A stretch of DNA of 64,000 bases from Nitrosomonas sp. Nm84 (GTDB taxonomy: Bacteria; Pseudomonadota; Gammaproteobacteria; Burkholderiales; Nitrosomonadaceae): assembly GCF_003201565.1 (NCBI RefSeq), contig NZ_QJJP01000003.1, positions 1-64,000 of the forward strand, written 5' to 3'. A model generated the notes under the pieces. It did not search any database. It saw only the letters and a list, made by a program, of their open reading frames with translations, and had not been told where the DNA came from. Made by a program: the position numbers and the translations under genes. Below are positions 34,601 to 42,600 of this stretch, piece after piece; positions within the stretch are counted from its first letter, which is position 1, and each line of letters begins with the position of its first letter.

Positions 34601-37465
34601 GTCATCTCTTGCCGCTCCATTCAGACGAAAGCCATTGTTGCCGTCAAGGCTGGATAAATTGATCGCCGCATCAAAACCCGAAGCGCGCCCAAACACCACG
34701 TAACTGGAACCGGATCGATCACCATTCGGATCAGCAAGAGAATCCCCTATAATCACATCAGCAAAGCCATCGCCGTTGATATCCCCGGCATTACTGACTG
34801 AGATTCTCGTACCAGCATAGGCTGTTTCCCCATCCAGGCGAAAACCGTTGCTGCCATCCAGACTGGATAAATCCAGTGCTGCATCAAACCCAGAGGCTTT
34901 ACCAAACACCACGAAGCTGGCACCGAAGGAGTTGTAGTTCAAGCCCGCATAATAAGTGCTGATCATTACATCATCGAAACCATCCCCATTGACATCTCCG
35001 GCGCTACTGACCGATCTGCCCGTATTGAATGCTTCTGCTCCACCATCCAGGCGAAAACCATTGCTGCCATCGAGAGCAGATAAATCCATCGCGGCATCAA
35101 AGCCGGAAGCCTGCCCAAATACCACGTAACCGGAATTAGCCCCATAGGCACCGACTATCAAATCACCGAATCCATCACCATTGACATCCCCTGCATCGCT
35201 GACCGGTGCAAGCGAAAGATTAGACGCTTCCCCATACAGGTGGAAACCGTTGCCACCATCAAGACTGGATAAATCCATTGCCGCATCAAAACCGGAAGCG
35301 CGCCCAAATACCACATAGCTGATACCACTCGGGGCAGCGCCAGGAGCACCAATAATTACATCATCAAAGCCATCGCCGTTGACATCGCCTGCGGTACTGA
35401 CTGACCTGCCCGAAAGATCATACATCTCCCCATCCATGCGAAAACCGTTACTACCATCGAGGCTGGACAGGCTGAACACTCCACCGAGCAACGGTGGATC
35501 CGTACTCACCGCCACATTAATCTGCAGCATCGTCTGACCACTATTGGTATAGGTGTGATAACCACCATCGATACCGCCATCTATCCAGCCACCGCCGCGT
35601 ATCACCACGCGATCTCCTGCATCGCCATTGACTTTCAGCGTCCTGTCCGACACCTCAAGCAAATTCGTCAGAGTCAACGTTAGCGTATCGTCATCGCCGC
35701 CGGTCAGATCGATGACGTCGATACCGTCGATTTTGTTATGAACATTGGCCAGATCCAGATCGATGCTCCCACTGGTCAACTCCAAGGTGTCGGTACCGGA
35801 ACCGCCATCCAGTGTCTGAAAGGTGAGATCGGGCACGCGGATGACATCATCACCATCCCCTCCCAAAAATACATCCGCCCCGCCGCCACCTGTCATCGTA
35901 TCGTTGCCATCGCCCACCTCGAAACGCTCATCCGCCGAGGTGCCGGTGAAATTGTCATCCCCGGGTGTACCTACAAAAGTTCTTGTGCCTCTAAAATTGC
36001 TACTGCCAAATACCACATAACTGGAGCCAGAAGCGTTACCGTTCGGATCAGCAGATGAATCACCCATCAGTAAATCATCCAGCCCATCGCCATTCACATC
36101 TCCGGCGCCGCTGACCAAACTGCTTCCATCCAGGCGAACACCGGTGCTGCTGTCAAGAGCGAATATATTCATCACAGCATCGAAACCGGAGGCCTTACCA
36201 AACACCACATAACTGAAACCAGAGGAAGTAACATTTGGATCAATGGAGCTAACACCAATGATCACATCATCAAAACCATCGCCATTGACATCGCCAGCGC
36301 CGCTGACTGATCTGCCCAAAGAATTTAACGCTTCTCCACCATCCACGCGAAAACCGTTGTTGCCATCCAGACTGGATAAATCTATCGAAGCATCAAATCC
36401 TGAAGCGCGCCCAAATACTACGAAGCTGGCACCGGAATCATGACCACTTCGGCTATCTCCGGGAGCGCCGATGATCACATCGCCGAAGCCATCGCCATTG
36501 ACATCGCCCGCATCGCTGACTCCAAGTTTCCCACCATGCAAATTGGCATCCGCTCCTGTCAGGCGAAAGCCGTTACTACCGTCAAGATTAGATAGATTTA
36601 CCGCAGCACCAAAATCGAAAGCATGCCCAAATATCACGTAACTCTCGGTACTTCGTATGGCGCCTCTATTGTTAGATGGAAAAACGATGCCGACAATCGC
36701 GTCATCATAACCGTCGCCGTTTATGTCGCCCGCGCTGCTGACCGAAGTCGTAACAGCATTATAGGTACCAACATCCAGGCGAAAACCGTTGCTGCCATTG
36801 AGGTCGGAAAGATTCATCGAAGCGCTGAATCCGGAAGCTTTACCAAACACCACATAATCAACGGTGACCGGAGAAGAATAGTCATCGTTGCGACCACTGC
36901 TGCTGATAATCACATCACCCAAGCCATCCCCATTGATGTCTCCTGTGCCGCTAGCAGATTGACCCCTAACAATGTCATCCAGACGAAAACCATTGTTGCC
37001 ATCGAGACTGGATAAATCCATCGCAGCGTCAAAACCGGATGCGCGCCCAAATACCACATAACTCGAGCCTGAGTAACTGCCGTTTAGATCTGTATAAGGC
37101 GCACCCATAATCAAATCATCAAAACCATCGCCGTTGACATCTCCAGCATTGCTGACCGAAGCGCCCAAACTATCAAACTCATTTGCTCCATCCAAACGGA
37201 AGCCGCTGCTGCCGTCAAGGATGGATAAATCCATGGCGGCATCAAAACCGGATGCACGCCCGAATACCACGTAGCTGGATCCAGAGCTATTACCGTTCGG
37301 GTCAGAACCGCGAGCACCGACAATCACATCATCAAAGCCGTCGCCGTTGACGTCTCCGGCATTGCTGACCGCATAACCCGAAAAATCTTCTGCTGCCACA
37401 CCATCCAGACGAAAACCATTACTGCCATCGAGACTGGATAGATTGATACTGTTAATAATTGCCAT
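31625..37465 (-). CDS. FG-GAP/RTX protein 3 (three modules, 21 blades)
   Basis: 1946 residues from ATG 37465 (AGGAG 8 nt upstream), no signal peptide. Three seven-blade FG-GAP propellers (about 1-485, 665-1125, 1310-1770) are each followed by an RTX/linker domain (about 490-660, 1130-1300, 1780-1946). Repeats follow LSSLDGSNGFRLDG / AGDVNGDGFDDVIVGA / SSYVVFG. Seventh blades end in YVIFG or YVVFG before GTxGDD. Internal linkers end with VSTDxP and lead straight into the next propeller, while the last ends QNVTVDFA, the putative secretion signal. It is collinear with gene 5 in module and blade order. It is the last gene of the six-gene leftward series, ending 25 nt from the convergent lipoprotein gene. 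Confidence 0.87.
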   Translation of the reverse strand: MAIINSINLSSLDGSNGFRLDGVAAEDFSGYAVSNAGDVNGDGFDDVIVGARGSDPNGNSSGSSYVVFGRASGFDAAMDLSILDGSSGFRLDGANEFDSLGASVSNAGDVNGDGFDDLIMGAPYTDLNGSYSGSSYVVFGRASGFDAAMDLSSLDGNNGFRLDDIVRGQSASGTGDINGDGLGDVIISSSGRNDDYSSPVTVDYVVFGKASGFSASMNLSDLNGSNGFRLDVGTYNAVTTSVSSAGDINGDGYDDAIVGIVFPSNNRGAIRSTESYVIFGHAFDFGAAVNLSNLDGSNGFRLTGADANLHGGKLGVSDAGDVNGDGFGDVIIGAPGDSRSGHDSGASFVVFGRASGFDASIDLSSLDGNNGFRVDGGEALNSLGRSVSGAGDVNGDGFDDVIIGVSSIDPNVTSSGFSYVVFGKASGFDAVMNIFALDSSTGVRLDGSSLVSGAGDVNGDGLDDLLMGDSSADPNGNASGSSYVVFGSSNFRGTRTFVGTPGDDNFTGTSADERFEVGDGNDTMTGGGGADVFLGGDGDDVIRVPDLTFQTLDGGSGTDTLELTSGSIDLDLANVHNKIDGIDVIDLTGGDDDTLTLTLTNLLEVSDRTLKVNGDAGDRVVIRGGGWIDGGIDGGYHTYTNSGQTMLQINVAVSTDPPLLGGVFSLSSLDGSNGFRMDGEMYDLSGRSVSTAGDVNGDGFDDVIIGAPGAAPSGISYVVFGRASGFDAAMDLSSLDGGNGFHLYGEASNLSLAPVSDAGDVNGDGFGDLIVGAYGANSGYVVFGQASGFDAAMDLSALDGSNGFRLDGGAEAFNTGRSVSSAGDVNGDGFDDVMISTYYAGLNYNSFGASFVVFGKASGFDAALDLSSLDGSNGFRLDGETAYAGTRISVSNAGDINGDGFADVIIGDSLADPNGDRSGSSYVVFGRASGFDAAINLSSLDGNNGFRLNGAARDDYSGSSVSNAGDINGDGFGDVIIGAPGADLSDSYSGSSYVVFGKASGFDAILNLASLDGSNGFRLDGAYGGGVGNRVSSAGDVNGDGFADVLISSSGGGLSAPSYVVFGKASGFDATLDLSVLDGNNGVRLDGVTDFNTGGRSISAGAGDVNGDGFDDLLVGQDYASLNGDGSGSSYVIFGSRNFGRAGFDIVGTSGDDDLTGTPLAERFEAGGGNDRMTGRGGADIFHGGSGNDVIGVPDLDFQIINGGTGTDTLELMDSDINPDLANFRDRIVGIETIDLTGNGNNILTLTLPDLLSLSGTTDIFTVNGDAGDRVFGLMDGWTDGGIDGNYRIFTNHGTVLRINTAVSTDSLKPGINLADLNGSNGFRLDGYALDRSGSSVSNAGDVNGDGFDDVIVGASSYYGHSYVVFGRAAGFDAAMDLSSLDGTSGFRLDEGGTVSTAGDINGDGLDDLIFGVSGTSDYYGIPISDGDGFVVFGRASGFDAVIDLFSLDGSNGFHLDVAGSQSVPVSGAGDVNGDGFDDVIVGDSNAGSNGDRSGSSYVVFGKPSGFDAVMDLSSLDGNDGFRLDGVAAGDLSGGSVSNAGDVNGDDFDDVIVNGGGSSYVVFGKAAGFSAVMDLSSLDGSNGFRLDGASRSVSGAGDVNGDGLADLIVGTPRGGSIDSGSSYVIFGRASGFDAMLNLSSLDGNNGFRLDGVTAHDLSGYSVSGAGDVNGDRFDDVIVGAKWADPNGDYSGSSYVVFGRASGFSAAMNLSSLDGNNGIRLDGVAALDESGSSVSGAGDVNGDGFDDLMIGAPSASPNGAGSGSSYVIFGGRDFGGGSGGNVIAGTPGNDVLKGASAAEIFEAGDGNDKMIGRGGADMFRGGAGDDYIQVADLGFGSVDGGSGNDTLHLDGKDLNLDLANFGNRIHGIETICLYGRGDNALTLTATNLLDLSDTSNTLRVNGNAGDHITIQDDGWVDGGPRGSGYYHVYTHDDAVLLVGQNVTVDFA

Positions 37466-37537
37466 GATCAAATCTCCTTATGAATTTCAATCCGGCAGCT
37501 TTAGGAATACCGCAAGTGCCGCTGATGTAGCTTTCCG
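37466..37537. repeat. Conserved FG-GAP gene spacer, copy 1
   Basis: 72 bp between genes 3 and 4 that includes the ribosome binding site (ctcctt on the plus strand). Nearly identical to 45470-45541 and 49466-49537, and slightly changed at 39548-39622. No terminator is present, so read-through is expected. Confidence 0.8.
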
Positions 37538-39547
37538 CTACGCAAAATCCACCGTGACATTCTGCCCCACCAGCAACACCGCGTCGTCATGGGTGTACAC
37601 ATGATAATAACCGGAGCCGCGGGGGCCGCCGTCGATCCAGCCGTCGTCCAGGACAGTAATGTGATCTCCCGCATTACCATTGACTCTCAAGGTATTGGTG
37701 GTATCCGACAGGTCTAGGAGATTTGTTGCGGTTAGGGTCAACGTATTATCGCCCTTGCCATACAAGCAGATGGTTTCGATACCGTGGATTTTGTTGCCGA
37801 GATTTGCCAAATCCAGATTCAGATCCTTGCCGTCCAGGTGCAATGTGTCGTTGCCGCTGCCGCCGTCAACCGAGCCAAAACCGAGATTCGCCACCTGAAT
37901 ATAATCATCGCCGGCACCGCCATGAAACACATCCGCGCCGCCACGGCCGATCATTTTGTCATTGCCGTCGCCTGCTTCGAAGATTTCTGCTGCCGAAGTA
38001 CCCTTGAGGACATCATTCCCGGGCGTGCCCGCAATGACATTGTCACCACCGCTACCGCCAAAGTCGCTGCGGCCAAAAATGACGTAGCTGGAACCGGAGA
38101 AATCGCCGTTCGAATCAGCACGAGGAGCACCAACCAGCAAATCGTCAAAACCATCGCCGTTGACATCCCCGGCGTTGCTCACAGAAGTACCCGACTCTTC
38201 ATCTGCTGCCCCATCCAGGCGGATACCATTTTTGCCGTCCAGACTGGATAAGTCCATCACAGCATCAGAATCGGAAGCACGCCCAAATACCACGTAACTG
38301 GAACCAGATTGATCGCCGTTTGAGCCAGCACCACGAGCACCGACGATTAAATCATCAAAACCATCACCGTTGATGTCTCCGGCGCTGCTAACTGAACTTC
38401 CCGAACCATCATCCTCCATCTCTCCATCCAGGCGAAAACCATTGTTGCCATCAAGGCTGGATAAATCCAAATCAGCAGTGAAACCAGAAGCCTTGCCAAA
38501 CACTACATAGCTGACACCTGAAAAATAGAGATTACCTCCCGAATAACTCCCAACAATTAAATCACCAAAACCGTCACCATTGATATCTCCCGCGTCACTG
38601 ACTTCAAGTCCTCCGTTGTATACACTAAAATTCGCACCTGCCAGGCGGAATCCGTCACTGCCATCAAGATTGGATAAATTCAACGCGGGGTCAAAACCAG
38701 AATCCTTGCCGAATACCACATAACTTGCAGCGTCTCTTGTAAAATATCCCTCAGGCGATGGGAAATCGATACCGACAATTAGATCATCAAAACCATCGCC
38801 GTTGACATCACCCGCACTGCTGACCGAATTAGTGGAAGCGACAGAAGTGTTGGCATCCAAATGAAAGCCGTTGCTGCCGTCGAGGTCAGAAAGATTCATT
38901 GCAGCACTGAATCCGGAGGCCTTACCAAACACCACATAGTCAACAGTAACCGGAGAAGAATAGTCGTCATTGCGATCCCTACTGCCGATAATCACATCGT
39001 CAAAGCCATCACCATTGATATCACCGGCACCACTGACTGCATTACCCGAAACATCCTTTGACGCTGCCCCATCCAACCGGAAACCGTTACTGCCGTCGAG
39101 GCTTGATAAATCCATCTCCGCATCAAAACCGGTAGTCTTGCCAAATACCACATAGCTGGAACCAGAGTTGTCGCCATTCGTATCAGCCCCAAGAGCACCG
39201 ATAATCACATCATCGAACCCGTCACCATTAACGTCCCCGGCACTACTTACTGCACATCCCGAATAATCACCCGCCGTTTCACCATCCAGACGAAAACCGT
39301 TGTTGCCGTCGAGACTGGATAAATCCAATGCAGCATCAAAACCGGAAGCGTGCCCGAACACCACATAACTGGAACCGGCGGGGTCAGCAAAAAGAGCACC
39401 GACAATCACATCATCAAAGCCGTCACCATTGACATCTCCGGCACTGCTAACCGAGCTGCCCGAATTATCCTCGCTCTTTGTTCCATCCAGACGAAAACCG
39501 TTACTGCCATCGAGACTGGATAGATCGATACTGTTAATAATTGCCAT
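37538..39547 (-). CDS. FG-GAP/RTX protein 4 (one module, 7 blades)
   Basis: 669 residues from ATG 39547 with AGGAG 8 nt upstream. One seven-blade propeller (about 1-485) and the C-terminal RTX domain ending QNVTVDFA. Blade 3 carries SRDRNDDYSSPVTVDYVVFG, and blades 4-5 carry a longer loop and VYNGGLEVSDAGDINGDGFG. These are signatures shared with the first modules of genes 3 and 5. The RTX end is nearly identical to that of genes 3 and 5-8. It looks like a single-module relative of its three-module neighbours, either their ancestor or a deletion product. Confidence 0.87.
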   Translation of the reverse strand: MAIINSIDLSSLDGSNGFRLDGTKSEDNSGSSVSSAGDVNGDGFDDVIVGALFADPAGSSYVVFGHASGFDAALDLSSLDGNNGFRLDGETAGDYSGCAVSSAGDVNGDGFDDVIIGALGADTNGDNSGSSYVVFGKTTGFDAEMDLSSLDGSNGFRLDGAASKDVSGNAVSGAGDINGDGFDDVIIGSRDRNDDYSSPVTVDYVVFGKASGFSAAMNLSDLDGSNGFHLDANTSVASTNSVSSAGDVNGDGFDDLIVGIDFPSPEGYFTRDAASYVVFGKDSGFDPALNLSNLDGSDGFRLAGANFSVYNGGLEVSDAGDINGDGFGDLIVGSYSGGNLYFSGVSYVVFGKASGFTADLDLSSLDGNNGFRLDGEMEDDGSGSSVSSAGDINGDGFDDLIVGARGAGSNGDQSGSSYVVFGRASDSDAVMDLSSLDGKNGIRLDGAADEESGTSVSNAGDVNGDGFDDLLVGAPRADSNGDFSGSSYVIFGRSDFGGSGGDNVIAGTPGNDVLKGTSAAEIFEAGDGNDKMIGRGGADVFHGGAGDDYIQVANLGFGSVDGGSGNDTLHLDGKDLNLDLANLGNKIHGIETICLYGKGDNTLTLTATNLLDLSDTTNTLRVNGNAGDHITVLDDGWIDGGPRGSGYYHVYTHDDAVLLVGQNVTVDFA

Positions 39548-39622
39548 GATCAAATCTCCTTATAGAATAAATAGGCCGGGCTGCTTTAGAAATACCGCAA
39601 GCGCCGCTGATGCAACTTCCCG
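39548..39622. repeat. Conserved FG-GAP gene spacer, copy 2
   Basis: 75 bp between genes 4 and 5, alignable with the other three copies along its length but with a changed middle (gaataaataggccgggctg). Same ribosome binding site and stop context. Confidence 0.75.
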
Positions 39623-42600
39623 CTACACAAAATCCATCGTGATATTCTGCCCAACCAGCAACACCGCGTCGTCATGGGTGTACACATGGTAATAACCGGA
39701 GCCGCGTGGACCGCCGTCTACCCAGCCGTCGTCCTGGATAGCAATGTGATCTCCCGCATTGCCATTGACTCTCAAAGTATTGGTGGTATCCGACAGGTCT
39801 AGGAGATTTGTTGCGGTTAGCGTCAGCGCATTGTCGCCCCTGCCATATAAACAGATGGTTTCGATGCCGTGGGTTTCGATGCCGTGGATTTTGTTACCGA
39901 AATTTGCCAAGTCCAGATTCAGGTCCTTGCCGTCCAGGTGTAACGTGTCGTTGCCGCTGCCGCCGTCAACCGAGCCAAAACCAAGATCCGCCACCTGGAT
40001 GTAATCATCGCCGGCACCGCCATGAAACACATCCGCGCCACCACGTCCGATCATTTTGTCGTTGCCATCGCCTGCTTCAAAAATATCCGCTGCTGATGTG
40101 CCTTTGAGAACATCATCCCCTGGCGTGCCCGCAATCACATTGCCGCCGTTGCCACCGCCAAAATCGCGGCTGCCGAAGATGACGTAGCTGGAGCCGTAGT
40201 TATAATAATTTTGACCGTTTGCATCAGCATAAGGCGCACCCACAATCAAATCATCAAAACCATCGCCGTTGACGTCCCCAGCACCGCTGACCGAATAGCC
40301 CGATTGGTCATACACCGTCACGCCATCCAGGCGGATACCGTTAATACCATCAAGGCTGGATAAATCCATCGCAGCATCAAAACCGGAAGCCTTGCCAAAC
40401 ACGACGTAACTGGAACCAGAGCTGTAGCCGTTCGGATCGGCGTTGAAAGCACCGACGAGCACATCATCAAAGCCGTCGCCATTGACATCTCCGGCACTGC
40501 TAACCGATCCACCCGAATAGTCATACGCCGCGACACCATTTAGGCAGAAACCATTGCTGCCATCGAGGCTGGATAGATTCAACGTCGCATCAAAACCAGA
40601 AGCGCGCCCAAATACCACATAACTCGAACCTGAAAATTGTGGATCGGCGTTGCCAGCACCGACAATTACATCAGCAAATCCGTCGCCATTGACATCCCCG
40701 GCACTGCTGACCGATCTACCCGAATAGTCCCTCTCCGTCGCCCCATCCAGACGGAAACCATTATTACCATCCAGATTGGATAAGTCCATCGTGGCGTCAA
40801 ACCCCGAAGTGCGCCCAAATATCACATAGCTGGAACCGGAATCATCACCATTCGGATCAGCGCCGAAGGCACCGATAATCACATCATAAAATCCATCGCC
40901 ATTGACGTCGCCGGCACTGCTGACCGATGCGCCTGATATGTCACCTGCCATTGCCCCATCCAGACGAAAACCATTGCTGCCATCGAGGCTGGATAGATTC
41001 AACGTCGCATTAAAACCCGAAGCGCGCCCAAACACCACATAACTGGAACCGGAATTACTGCCATTCGAGTCAGCATAGGGAGCGCCGATAAGCAAATCAT
41101 CAAATCCATCGCCATTGACATCGCCGACACTGCTGACCGATCTGCCTGACCGGTCATATGCGGTCACGCCATCCAGACGAAAACCATTGTTGCCGTCGAG
41201 ACTGGATAGATTCAACGTCGCATTAAAACCCGAAGCGCGCCCAAACACCACATAACTGGAACCAGAATCACTGCCATTCGAGTCAGCAAAGCGAGTGCCG
41301 ATAAGCAAATCATCAAATCCATCGCCATCGACATCGCCTGCGCCGCTGACTGAATTGCTGCCATAAAAGCTAAAACCGTTGCTGCCATCAAGGCTGGTTA
41401 GGTTTATTGTGGCTTCAAATCCTGAAGCTTTGCCAAACACTACGTAACCGGCACCAAAGGAATTGTTAGCACCGCGAGCGCTAACGATCACATCATCGAA
41501 TCCGTCACCATTCACGTCTCCCGCATTGCTGACCGACGAGCCCGTCTTGTCAAGCATCGTCACGCCATCCAGGCGAAAACCATTGCTACCATTGAGGTCG
41601 GCCAAGTTAATGCCGGGTTTCAACGAATCCGTACTCACAGCCGTATCGATCCGCAGCACCGCTGCGTGATTGGTGAAAATACGATAATTGCCATCGATAC
41701 CGCCATCTGTCCAACCATCCATGAGCCCGAAAACGCGATCTCCCGAATTACCATTCACGGTAAAAGTATCGGTGGTGTCTGACAAGCTGAGCAAATCCGG
41801 CAATGTGAGCATCAATGTATTATCACCGCTGCCGGTCAGATCGATCGTTTCGATGCCAACGATCCTGTCGCTAAAGTTGGCCAGATTCGTGTTGATACCA
41901 CTACCCATCAATTCCAGGGTATCGCTACCCATCCCACCATCTATTATTTGGAAGTCGAGATCGGACACCCCGATGACATCGTCGCCATTGCCGCCACGGA
42001 AAATGTCCGCCCCGCCACGGCCGGTCATGCGATCGTTGCCGTCGCCTGCTTCGAAGCGTTCTGCCAAAGGAGTGCCCATGAGGTCATCATCGCCGGACGT
42101 TCCCACGATGTCAGATCCCGCACGGCCAAAATCGCGGCTGCCGAAGATGACATAGCTGGAACCGGATTCATCGCCATTCGGACGGGCATAAATCTGGCTA
42201 GCAAGCAAATCAGCAAAACCATCACTGTTGACATCGCCAGCACCGCTAATTAATCTGCCAGAGATATTAGAATACGTCGCACCATCAATGCGTACACCGT
42301 TATTGCCATCAAGCTCAGATAAATCCAGCACGGCGTCAAAACCGGAAGCTCGGCCAAATACTACGTAGCCGCCATACGAAGTGCCGACAATTACATCATC
42401 AAAGCCATCGCCATCGACATCTCCTGCACTGCTGACTGAAACACCCGCTTTATCGTCACGTATACCATCCAGGCGAAAACCGTTGCTACCGTCGAGACTG
42501 GTTAAATTCAGCGTAGCGTCAAAACCTGATGCCTTACCAAATACCACGTAACTGGAGCCGGAGTAATCGCCGCTTGAGTCAGCTCTAAACGCACCGACAA